This document shows, one piece after another, positions 6,784-13,783 of a stretch of DNA of 15,369 bases (positions within the stretch are counted from its first letter, which is position 1; each line of letters begins with the position of its first letter). Position numbers and translations under genes: made by a program. The stretch spans positions 1 to 15,369 of the forward strand of contig WLDR01000022.1 of the NCBI GenBank assembly GCA_009704705.1. Reading direction: 5' to 3'. A model generated the notes under the pieces. That model searched no databases and was not told the origin of the DNA. It saw nothing but the letters and a program-made list of their open reading frames with translations. The stretch is from Actinomycetota bacterium. Lineage in GTDB: Bacteria; Actinomycetota; Actinomycetes; Actinomycetales; Microbacteriaceae.

Positions 6784-7917
6784 GTGAGTTCTTCCGCTGA
6801 CGACACGATGGTGCAATTGCTGACCCCAGAGGGAAAGTTCAAGCCCAGCGCATCCGCCGAGGAATTTTTGCCGTATTTCGAGAAGTTGACGGATGCGGAT
6901 TACCGCAAGTTTTACCGTGAAATGGTTACCGTGCGCCGCTACGACACCGAAGCGACGAACCTGCAACGTCAGGGACAGCTTGCGCTGTGGGTGCCAAGCC
7001 ACGGACAAGAGGGCGCACAGGTTGGTTCTGCCTTCGCGACGAAAGACCAAGATCACATTTTTCCCGCATATCGCGAGCACGCCATCGCCCACATTCGCGG
7101 CGTCGACTTGATCAACATCATTCGGCAGTTCAAAGGATTCACCCACGGTGGTTGGAATCCGTTTGATCCCAAGCACAAGAACTTTCACATCTACACCTTG
7201 GTCATCGGATCCCACGCGTTGCACTCGACCGGTTACGCCATGGGCATCAAGTTCGATGGGGCCACGAACACGGGCAAGCCCGACAAAGATGAGGCCGTCA
7301 TTGTGTACTTCGGCGACGGAGCGACGAGCCAGGGCGATGTCAGCGAGGCATTCGTGTTTGCCGCGAGCTACCAGACCCCCCAGGTCTTCTTTATCCAGAA
7401 CAATCACTGGGCAATCTCGGTTCCGGTGAGCGTGCAGGCACGCGTTCCGCTGTACACCCGTGGCGAAGGATTCGGTGTTCCGGGAACCCAGATTGACGGC
7501 AACGACGTTTTTGCAAGCTTCGCCGTCACGGCCAAGCACATGGATGATGCCCGCAGCGGCAAAGGGCCGAGCCTGATTGAGGCACACACGTACCGAATCG
7601 GTGCGCACACCTCGAGTGATGACCCAACCAAGTACCGCAGTGACGCTGAGTTGCAGGACTGGATCAAGAAAGACCCCATTGCGCGACTCGAAACGTTCTT
7701 GAAGGCCAGCGGAACCGAAGAAAAATTCTTTGCCGAAGTGCATCAGGAAGCAGCGGATTTTGCGGCGGACATTCGTCGACGCACCGTTGAATTGACCGGA
7801 CTCGACTCGAGCAGCATGTTCGATTCGGTCTATTCCGAACCGCACGTTCTCATGGACGAACAGCGCCAGTGGTTGGCCGCGTATGACGCGTCGTTCGAGG
7901 AAGAGGCACAGGCATGA
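6784..7917 (+). CDS. bkdA: 2-oxoacid dehydrogenase E1 component, alpha subunit
   Basis: The alpha subunit of the heterotetrameric, thiamine diphosphate-dependent E1 decarboxylates a 2-oxoacid and passes the acyl group to E2. The product is 377 residues from GTG 6784. The ThDP-binding motif begins G-D-G at residue 177 and ends N-N at residues 206-207, the normal spacing; the flanking A-T-S-Q-G-D-V-S-E-A and G-A-H-T-S-S-D-D-P stretches are typical. GTG 6784 is preferred to ATG 6754 because of the TANNNT element just upstream. It overlaps the beta subunit gene by ATGA. Most actinobacteria use single-chain AceE for pyruvate, so a split E1 suggests branched-chain 2-oxoacids (BkdA). Pyruvate (PdhA) remains possible, and sequence alone cannot settle the substrate. 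Confidence 0.9.
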   Translation: MSSSADDTMVQLLTPEGKFKPSASAEEFLPYFEKLTDADYRKFYREMVTVRRYDTEATNLQRQGQLALWVPSHGQEGAQVGSAFATKDQDHIFPAYREHAIAHIRGVDLINIIRQFKGFTHGGWNPFDPKHKNFHIYTLVIGSHALHSTGYAMGIKFDGATNTGKPDKDEAVIVYFGDGATSQGDVSEAFVFAASYQTPQVFFIQNNHWAISVPVSVQARVPLYTRGEGFGVPGTQIDGNDVFASFAVTAKHMDDARSGKGPSLIEAHTYRIGAHTSSDDPTKYRSDAELQDWIKKDPIARLETFLKASGTEEKFFAEVHQEAADFAADIRRRTVELTGLDSSSMFDSVYSEPHVLMDEQRQWLAAYDASFEEEAQA

Positions 7918-8894
7918 GCGTGCAGAATCTCCCTCTCGCGAAAGCCATCAATTTGGGCCTTCAGGCCGCCATGGCGGCAGACCCGAAGGTTTTGCTCATG
8001 GGCGAAGACATCGGCACGCTCGGTGGCGTCTTTCGAGTCACGGAGGGCCTCAAGACCGAATTTGGTGAGCATCGAGTTCTTGACACCCCACTCGCCGAGT
8101 CGGGGATTGTCGGTTCGGCGATCGGGCTTGCAATGCGCGGATATCGACCCGTTGTCGAGATTCAGTTCGACGGCTTTATCTATCCGGCGTTTGATCAGAT
8201 CACCTCGCAGCTCGCAAAGATGACATTCCGCCACGAAGGCGCGTTGAGCATGCCCGTGGTCATTCGGGTTCCCTACGGCGGACACATTGGTGCGGTTGAG
8301 CACCACCAAGAAAGCCCCGAAGCCTACTTTGCGCACACTCCCGGCCTCCGACTGGTCAGCCCGAGCAACCCCCACGACGCCTACTGGATGATTCAAGAGG
8401 CAATTGCAAGCAATGACCCGGTGATGTTCTTCGAACCCAAGAGCCGCTACTGGCCCAAGGGTGACGTCGATATGTCGGCTTCGGGATACCCGTTGCACGC
8501 GAGCCGCGTTGTTCGAGAGGGCACCGATGTCACGCTCGTCGGTCACGGCGCGATGGTCAGCATGATGTTGCAGGCGGCCGATGTTGCGGCAGGAGAGGGC
8601 ACGAGCATCGAAGTCATTGACCTTCGCTCGATTTCCCCCATTGACTACGCGCCAATTTTGTCGTCCGTTGCGAAGACGGGTCGTCTCGTCGTCGCACAAG
8701 AGGCCCCGGGCTTTGCTTCGGTCGGTAGCGAAATTGCTGCCACGGTTCACGAGCGGTCGTTCTACTTGCTCGAAGCGCCGGTCTTGCGTGTTTCTGCTTT
8801 CGACACCCCATTCCCACCGGCCAAGCAAGAGGCCGTTTACCTTCCAGACGCCGATCGCATTTTGGACGCGGTCGACCGAGCGTTGAGCTATTAG
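7914..8894 (+). CDS. bkdB: 2-oxoacid dehydrogenase E1 component, beta subunit
   Basis: This 326-residue transketolase-like subunit completes the E1 active site with the alpha subunit. The N-terminal pyrimidine-binding domain has M-G-E-D-I-G-T-L-G-G-V-F-R (about residues 24-36), D-T-P-L-A-E-S-G-I-V-G (about 57-67) and a Y-G-G-H-I-G-A-V-E-H-H-Q-E-S-P-E-A segment (about 121-137). The C-terminal domain binds the interface (V-A-Q-E-A-P near residue 259). Length and motifs match the BCKDH/PDH E1-beta family. The start overlaps the alpha-subunit stop (ATGA), so equal synthesis of the two chains is likely. E2 begins 10 bases after its stop. Confidence 0.95.
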   Translation: MSVQNLPLAKAINLGLQAAMAADPKVLLMGEDIGTLGGVFRVTEGLKTEFGEHRVLDTPLAESGIVGSAIGLAMRGYRPVVEIQFDGFIYPAFDQITSQLAKMTFRHEGALSMPVVIRVPYGGHIGAVEHHQESPEAYFAHTPGLRLVSPSNPHDAYWMIQEAIASNDPVMFFEPKSRYWPKGDVDMSASGYPLHASRVVREGTDVTLVGHGAMVSMMLQAADVAAGEGTSIEVIDLRSISPIDYAPILSSVAKTGRLVVAQEAPGFASVGSEIAATVHERSFYLLEAPVLRVSAFDTPFPPAKQEAVYLPDADRILDAVDRALSY

Positions 8895-8904
8895 GAGAAT
8901 CGCG

Positions 8905-10272
8905 ATGAGCGCATCCAAGTTCTATCTGCCCGACGTCGGGGAAGGCCTGACCGAGGCCGAGATCGTGTCGTGGAAGGTCAAGCCCGGTGATGTTGTTGAC
9001 GTCAACCAGGTGCTCGTTGAGATTGAGACCGCCAAGTCGCTTGTCGAATTGCCGTCGCCATTTGCTGGCACCGTGGGCGCAATACTCGTTGCGGAAGGCG
9101 AAACGGTCGAGGTGGGTACCGCCATCATCACGATTGAATCGGATGGGCCCCAGCAACTGACGTCTCCGACACCCACGCTCGCGCAGGCAGCCATGTCTAA
9201 CGAGATCTTCGTTACCGATGACACCGAAGTTGACGGAGCGAAAGACGCAAACGAAGAGAAGTCGGGGAGCGTTCTTGTTGGTTATGGAACGGGCGGCCAC
9301 GGCCCCACCCGCCGCCGCCGCCCGGGATCAGGTTCGACGCCTGCCGCCGCGCCAGTACCTCCGGCCGGGACCCAGGCGCCGAAGCGCGCGGCCCTGCCCA
9401 TTGTTGAGTCACTGGGCGTTATTGCGAAACCACCGATTCGCAAATTGGCCAAAGACCTGAACGTCGATCTTGCAACGGTTGAACCCACAGGGATTGCCGG
9501 AGAGGTCACCCGAGATGACGTCATCCGCCACGCACAACAAGCCAGCGTCTTCCGCAACATTGAGACACCCGAGTGGTCTGCCGATCGCGAGGAGCGTATC
9601 CCCGTCAAAGGCGTTCGTAAGGCTATTGCCACCGCGATGGTGCAGAGCGCCTTCACAGCTCCGCACGTCTCGGTGTTTGTCGACGTGGATGCCACGCGCA
9701 CGATGGAATTCGTCAAGCGCTTGAAGGACTCGACGGACTTTGCCGGAGTGAAGGTTTCGCCGCTTCTGATTTTGGCAAAAGCCATCATCTGGGCCGTTCG
9801 TCGAAACCCCACTGTGAACTCGACGTGGACTGACAAAGAGATCATCGTTCACCACTTCGTGAACCTTGGCATTGCCGCGGCCACGCCACGCGGACTCATT
9901 GTTCCCAACGTCAAAGAAGCCCAGTCAATGAGCCTGCTCGAGCTTGCTCGCGGCCTCGAGCAACTCACGTTGAACGCGCGTGATGGAAAGACGTCGACGG
10001 CCGACATGTCGGACGGCACAATCACGATTACGAACATCGGCGTTTTTGGCATGGACACGGGAACACCAATTTTGAACCCTGGCGAGGTGGGCATTGTCGC
10101 ACTGGGCACAATCAAGCAGAAGCCGTGGGTTTTCGAAGGCGAAGTGCGTCCGCGATTCGTCACGACACTCGGGGCAAGCTTTGACCATCGCGTCGTCGAT
10201 GGGGATGTCGCCAGTCGATTCCTCGCGGACGTGGCGTCGATTGTCGAAGAGCCTGCGCTACTGCTCGACTAG
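8905..10272 (+). CDS. bkdC: Dihydrolipoamide acyltransferase (E2) of a 2-oxoacid dehydrogenase complex
   Basis: This 455-residue core enzyme transfers the acyl group from lipoate to CoA. It has one N-terminal lipoyl domain (about residues 4-80) with the lipoylated lysine at residue 44 in E-T-A-K-S. A Pro/Ala/Arg-rich linker follows (about 130-160), then a peripheral-subunit-binding domain (about 172-210, P-P-I-R-K-L-A-K-D). The catalytic domain ends with S-F-D-H-R-V-V-D-G, catalytic His428. A single lipoyl domain is usual for BCKDH-type E2. ATG 8905 has a strong AGGAGA Shine-Dalgarno sequence. No E3 (dihydrolipoamide dehydrogenase) gene lies next to it, so E3 is presumably shared and encoded elsewhere. 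Its TAG stop is part of a CTAG shared with the convergent LysE gene. Confidence 0.95.
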   Translation: MSASKFYLPDVGEGLTEAEIVSWKVKPGDVVDVNQVLVEIETAKSLVELPSPFAGTVGAILVAEGETVEVGTAIITIESDGPQQLTSPTPTLAQAAMSNEIFVTDDTEVDGAKDANEEKSGSVLVGYGTGGHGPTRRRRPGSGSTPAAAPVPPAGTQAPKRAALPIVESLGVIAKPPIRKLAKDLNVDLATVEPTGIAGEVTRDDVIRHAQQASVFRNIETPEWSADREERIPVKGVRKAIATAMVQSAFTAPHVSVFVDVDATRTMEFVKRLKDSTDFAGVKVSPLLILAKAIIWAVRRNPTVNSTWTDKEIIVHHFVNLGIAAATPRGLIVPNVKEAQSMSLLELARGLEQLTLNARDGKTSTADMSDGTITITNIGVFGMDTGTPILNPGEVGIVALGTIKQKPWVFEGEVRPRFVTTLGASFDHRVVDGDVASRFLADVASIVEEPALLLD

Positions 10273-10904
10273 CGTCCTTCGAACAGCGCCAGAAATAGCC
10301 CGAGGGCGATGATGATGGCTCCGCCGGTCGTAATGATGACGGTGAGTCGGCGAGGGTTCTTGGCGAGCCAATCACGAGCGTATCCGGCGGCTAGGGCGTA
10401 GATCATGTCGCCCATGATTCCGAGCACTTCAAAAATGAGCCCAAGAACCAGCATTTGAAACCACAGGTTTCCCGCACTGTAGTTGACGAACTGTGGCAAG
10501 ACCGCAAGAAAGAACACCGCTGTTTTTGGATTACTCACGCCGACGATGAACGCCTCGCGCAGAGTCTTGCCCACGGTCTGCGACTGCAATGAACCACCGA
10601 GATCCGGCGCTTTCGCGTGGCGCTGAACGATGGTCATGACACCCAGATAGATCAAATAGGCGGCACCACCGAGTCGAATGACTTGGTACGCGATTTCGGA
10701 GCTCGCAATCACGGCGCCGAGACCAACAGCGACGAGCACAATCCACACAAACGTGCCCATCGCATTGCCCAGAACGGTGAGCACACCGAACTTCTTGCCG
10801 AGAGCCAGCGATCGACCCACGGCAAACATCACAGACGGACCGGGAATGGCAATCAGCACGACCGACGCGACAATGAACGTGAGGAGGGAATCCCAGGTGG
10901 GCAC
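10269..10904 (-). CDS. LysE/RhtB family amino-acid exporter
   Basis: This 211-residue inner-membrane protein belongs to the LysE family, which exports amino acids such as lysine, threonine or homoserine lactone. The family N-terminus is clear: a first helix followed by I-P-G-P-S-V-M-F-A-V-G and G-x-x-x-G-V-x-x-x-L-G-N. About six helices are predicted. The conserved G-G-A-A-Y-L-I-Y-L-G segment (near residue 70) and N-P-K-T-A-V-F-F (near residue 120) are present. I chose GTG 10904, where the family N-terminus begins and GGAAGAAG lies upstream, rather than the 295-residue ORF that runs back into the neighbour. Its start shares one base with the stop of the FAD oxidoreductase (TAGTG), so the two are an operon. 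The transported substrate cannot be assigned. Confidence 0.92.
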   Translation of the reverse strand: MPTWDSLLTFIVASVVLIAIPGPSVMFAVGRSLALGKKFGVLTVLGNAMGTFVWIVLVAVGLGAVIASSEIAYQVIRLGGAAYLIYLGVMTIVQRHAKAPDLGGSLQSQTVGKTLREAFIVGVSNPKTAVFFLAVLPQFVNYSAGNLWFQMLVLGLIFEVLGIMGDMIYALAAGYARDWLAKNPRRLTVIITTGGAIIIALGLFLALFEGR

Positions 10905-12484
10905 TAGTTTGCTTCTTCCATAATTGCCATCGCGGCACTGCGGCCACCGATGCCACTGACCGCGCCGCCACGGCGAGAGCCAGAACCGCACATCAAAACA
11001 CGAGGATGGTCTGTCGCGACACCCCATCGAGCCGCGGGGGTCGACAGGTCCTCGTCGTCTTCGACCCAGGGCCACGAGAGTGGGCCGTGGAAGATGTTGC
11101 CACCGGTCATGTTGAGCGCCAGCTCGAGATCGAGTGTGGTCTTGCCCTCGATACACGGGCGTCCGTGCGCATCCATCAAGACCACGTCTTCGATGGGTTC
11201 GGCGAGCACGCTGTTGAGCGAGCGCAGCACCGACGCGACAAGTTCTTCGCGAACCCGGTCGTTATTCTCTGGCGTAGTCAGTGCGTGTGGTGCGTGCAAA
11301 CCGAAGACCGTCAGGGTCTGCGCACCGGATTCGCGCAGCTCCGGCCCCAAAATACTGGGATCGCTGAGTGAGTGACAGTAGATTTCGCACGGGAGCAGGT
11401 CGGGCACCCGACCAGCGGCGGCCTGGTCAAACGCGGACTGCAACTGCGAATACGTTTCGTTGATGTGGAAAGTTCCGCCAAAAGCCTGTTCGGGCGTGAT
11501 GGTCGAGTCAGCCAGCTTGGGCAGGCGCTTGAGCAGCAGGTTCACCTTGATTTGTGAACCGGCCGGCCGCTCGTCGTCAGGAAGAGGTTTACCGAGAAGC
11601 TGACCGAGAACCCACGGTGACACGTTCGCCAGAACGTGCTCGGCGCCAATTGTCGTTTCGGCGCCGTCAATGATGACGTCGACGGATGCTCGTTCACTGG
11701 CCGTTCCGGGACGGACGCGAACCACCTCGGCGCCAGTAACGAGCTGCGCACCGGCTTCGCGTGCGGCCCGCGCCATCTCTCCCGACACGGCACCCATGCC
11801 TCCGCGGGGAACATCCCAATCACCGGTTGATCCCCCGACAACGTGATAGAGAAAGCAGCGGTTTTGGTCGAGCGACGGGTCGTCGGCGTAGCTGAATGTG
11901 CCGATGAGTGCATCCGTCAGCACGACGCCGCGCGAAACATCACCGGACACATAGTGCGAAATGGCCGACCCGAGCGGCCTTTCGATGAACCTGTCCCACA
12001 GCTCTGCGTTTGCAACGAGGGACTTTGTCTCCGAGCGGGTGAGGAGCGGCTCGGTGACGGTGGGCCACAGCTTCTGCGCGAGAACCGTGGTGTCGTCATA
12101 CAGACGGTCAAAGCCTTCGGCGTCGCTCCCCTCGCCGATTGATTCGAATGAGGCTCTCGTTTTTGCAGCGTCGACCTTGTCAACGAGAAGGCCCTTTTCT
12201 GGCGAACCGGGAACAGGTGTGTACGACGAGTAGCGACGACGGATGAGCTCAATCTTGAGCCCCAGGTCATCGATGATCCGTTGCGGAAGCAAGCTCACCA
12301 GGTAGGAGTAACGCGAGAGGCGAGCGTCGTGACCGTCAAACGCGTCGGCGCTAATCGCCGCACCGCCAAGGTGGTCATCTCGCTCCAGAACAATCACTGA
12401 GCGACCGGCTTTCGCGAGATACGCGGCGGCCACAAGGCCGTTATGCCCACCACCCACAATCACAGCGTCGTACTGAGTAAGCAT
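10904..12484 (-). CDS. FAD-dependent oxidoreductase of the phytoene-dehydrogenase/PYROXD2 family
   Basis: This 526-residue flavoprotein starts with a dinucleotide-binding fold: G-G-G-H-N-G from residue 11, with the acidic Glu34 at the end of the second beta strand, followed by D-D-H-L-G-G-A-A. The C-terminal FAD motif V-L-M-C-G-S-G-S-R-R-G-G-A-V-S-G-I-G-G is also present. This arrangement and length match CrtI-like proteins close to PYROXD2. No other carotenoid genes (crtE, crtB) are nearby, so a carotenoid role is not supported. The exact substrate is unknown. ATG 12484 has TAGGCT exactly 6 nt upstream and no Shine-Dalgarno sequence, suggesting a leaderless message. LysE follows with a one-base overlap. 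Confidence 0.9.
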   Translation of the reverse strand: MLTQYDAVIVGGGHNGLVAAAYLAKAGRSVIVLERDDHLGGAAISADAFDGHDARLSRYSYLVSLLPQRIIDDLGLKIELIRRRYSSYTPVPGSPEKGLLVDKVDAAKTRASFESIGEGSDAEGFDRLYDDTTVLAQKLWPTVTEPLLTRSETKSLVANAELWDRFIERPLGSAISHYVSGDVSRGVVLTDALIGTFSYADDPSLDQNRCFLYHVVGGSTGDWDVPRGGMGAVSGEMARAAREAGAQLVTGAEVVRVRPGTASERASVDVIIDGAETTIGAEHVLANVSPWVLGQLLGKPLPDDERPAGSQIKVNLLLKRLPKLADSTITPEQAFGGTFHINETYSQLQSAFDQAAAGRVPDLLPCEIYCHSLSDPSILGPELRESGAQTLTVFGLHAPHALTTPENNDRVREELVASVLRSLNSVLAEPIEDVVLMDAHGRPCIEGKTTLDLELALNMTGGNIFHGPLSWPWVEDDEDLSTPAARWGVATDHPRVLMCGSGSRRGGAVSGIGGRSAAMAIMEEAN

Positions 12485-12496
12485 GAATTGAGCCTA
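12485..12496 (-). promoter_or_regulatory. TANNNT hexamer 6 nt before the FAD oxidoreductase start
   Basis: On the minus strand TAGGCT (12496 down to 12491) is followed by 6 nt and then ATG at 12484. The spacing is identical to four other starts in the window. On the plus strand, TATCTA at 12495-12500 could act as a weak -10 element for the divergent hydrolase gene; this second point is much less certain. Confidence 0.5.
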
Positions 12497-12536
12497 TCTA
12501 GTGCCATCGGGGCGCGTTGGTGACAGGATGAAGAAC

Positions 12537-13373
12537 ATGACAACGTTTCTCGATGAGCATGGTGTTCGCATCACCTACGACGTCTACCCGGCCAAGACTC
12601 CCAAAGGAGTAATTCTTCTGGTGCATGGCCTCGGCGATCATTCTCATCGATACGCGAAGCCAATCGCGGCCTTTGTTTCCGCCGGTTTCACGGTGTACGC
12701 GCCGGACATGCGCGGTCACGGCCGCACCGGTCTCGAGCAATGGGGCGGTGACCACAGTCAACTTGGGCACCTCGGCCCCGGCGGGCTACGAGCGGCCATC
12801 GCGAATCTTCGCCAGCTCACGAACATCATTCGCGAGGAAAGCCCAAAGTTGCCCATCTTCTTTCTCGGGCACAGCATGGGCTCTCTTCAAGGGCAAATTC
12901 TCATCAACACGGATGCCCAGCGCTACGCAGGCGTGATTCTCAGCGGCACCGCCTACCGTCGCCCCGGATACATGAATGCCGGAGACCTCAACAAGCGTTT
13001 CGCGATTCCGGGCGGCAACGGCTACGAGTGGCTCAGTCGTGACGCCAAGGTGGCCGCTGACTTCGACAAAGACCCACTGGCGTTCACCGCCGATACCCTC
13101 AAACTGTTCGGCGTAATCGACGGACTCCGGCTCTTCGGAACGCCATCGAAAACCATGGCGCGTGTGCCGCTGCTGATCTACTGCGGCAGCGACGACAGCC
13201 TCGGCGGGGAAAAGAGCGTGCTGAAACTCGGTGAGGCATACATCAATGCGGGGCAAGACGATGTCACCGTCACCGTGTATCCGGGCGGGCGGCACGAAAT
13301 GTTCAACGAGACAAACAAAGAAGAAGTCTTTGATGACGTGATCTCGTGGATTTCTGAGCGCACGTCGAGCTAA
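12537..13373 (+). CDS. Alpha/beta hydrolase, monoacylglycerol-lipase-like
   Basis: This protein of about 278 residues belongs to the serine-hydrolase family of monoglyceride lipases (Hydrolase_4). The early H-G-L-G-D-H-S-H-R-Y segment is the oxyanion-hole motif of that family. The nucleophile elbow G-H-S-M-G-S has Ser113, the acid is Asp219 or Asp220 (G-S-D-D-S), and His253 lies in G-G-R-H-E-M. It probably cleaves monoacylglycerols or related esters in the cytoplasm or at the membrane; the true substrate is unproven. Possible starts are GTG 12501, ATG 12528 and ATG 12537. I prefer 12537 because AGGATGAAG lies just upstream and homologous N-termini begin near M-T-T-F. The gene is divergent from the FAD oxidoreductase. 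Confidence 0.88.
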   Translation: MTTFLDEHGVRITYDVYPAKTPKGVILLVHGLGDHSHRYAKPIAAFVSAGFTVYAPDMRGHGRTGLEQWGGDHSQLGHLGPGGLRAAIANLRQLTNIIREESPKLPIFFLGHSMGSLQGQILINTDAQRYAGVILSGTAYRRPGYMNAGDLNKRFAIPGGNGYEWLSRDAKVAADFDKDPLAFTADTLKLFGVIDGLRLFGTPSKTMARVPLLIYCGSDDSLGGEKSVLKLGEAYINAGQDDVTVTVYPGGRHEMFNETNKEEVFDDVISWISERTSS

Positions 13374-13412
13374 CGACAACCGCGACCACGTGGACGCTCG
13401 CGCCGACGAAAG

Positions 13413-13751
13413 CTAGTTCTTGCCCGGCACGATTCGGCAGGTGTTGCCTGTTTCTGCGTCGATGCCCCCGGATCGCGCATCCGTGATGTAGCTCGGATGC
13501 TTGTCAATCCACTCGGTGACATACCAGCATCCGGATGTGATGCGCGCGTCGCTCGTGGCGAGCACGTCGTCGATTGCGTTGCGCACCAGCACAGCCCCCA
13601 ACCCGAGACCGCGGTGGACCGGATTCACGTATGTGTGCGTGAACAGCAATTCATCACCGCGAGCCGAATAGGTGAGTTCGCCACCCTCGACGCCGTCGAC
13701 CAAAATGACGTAACGCGCGTTGTCTTTTTCGTGCACAACTTCGGTTTGCAT
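13413..13751 (-). CDS. Small GNAT-family N-acetyltransferase (YjdJ/COG2388-like)
   Basis: This 112-residue protein is of the short GNAT type. A beta-sheet half with Y-V-I-L-V-D-G-V-E-G-G-E-L-T-Y is followed by V-N-P-V-H and the acetyl-CoA pyrophosphate-binding motif R-G-L-G-L-G (residues 47-52). It ends with W-I-D-K-H-P-S-Y (81-88), the C-terminal signature of the YjdJ-like group, where the C-W-Y before it (75-77) lies in the acyl-CoA region. The acceptor is unknown for this family. ATG 13751 has TAGGCT exactly 6 nt upstream on the minus strand and no clear Shine-Dalgarno sequence, so the message may be leaderless. The gene is divergent from the methyltransferase with only 32 bases between the starts. 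Confidence 0.88.
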   Translation of the reverse strand: MQTEVVHEKDNARYVILVDGVEGGELTYSARGDELLFTHTYVNPVHRGLGLGAVLVRNAIDDVLATSDARITSGCWYVTEWIDKHPSYITDARSGGIDAETGNTCRIVPGKN

Positions 13752-13757
13752 GCGCCC

Positions 13758-13767
13758 AGCCTAGGCT
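13758..13767. promoter_or_regulatory. Palindromic AGCCTAGGCT shared by divergent GNAT and methyltransferase genes
   Basis: The 10-mer is a perfect palindrome, so TAGGCT reads outward on both strands. On the minus strand it is exactly 6 nt before ATG 13751. On the plus strand it lies 16 nt before ATG 13784, while CAAACT (13772-13777), one base away from TANNNT, is 6 nt before that ATG. The minus-strand promoter is the better supported; the palindrome might also bind a dimeric regulator. Confidence 0.45.
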
Positions 13768-13783
13768 CTGCCAAACTGACGGG

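Noticed and set aside
6709..7845. Long minus-strand open frame (378 codons) opposite E1 alpha
   Set aside because: The plus-strand frame encodes a clear ThDP-dependent E1 alpha. The minus frame has no recognisable domain and is the usual antisense shadow of a GC-biased gene.
7830..8918. Long minus-strand open frame (362 codons) opposite E1 beta
   Set aside because: It is antisense to a well-supported E1 beta, lacks family features and spans the E1 alpha/E1 beta/E2 junctions.
10269..11156. 295-codon version of the LysE gene
   Set aside because: The first 84 codons lie inside the FAD oxidoreductase gene in another frame and look unlike LysE. The family N-terminus begins at GTG 10904 with a Shine-Dalgarno sequence.
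10904..12484. Carotenoid biosynthesis cluster
   Set aside because: The flavoprotein is CrtI-related but lies closer to PYROXD2, and no crtB, crtE or cyclase gene is in the window.
13374..13412. Terminator hairpin between the convergent hydrolase and GNAT genes
   Set aside because: Only a 5-bp stem (CGCGA/TCGCG) around a 12-base loop can be drawn, with no T-tract; too weak to call.
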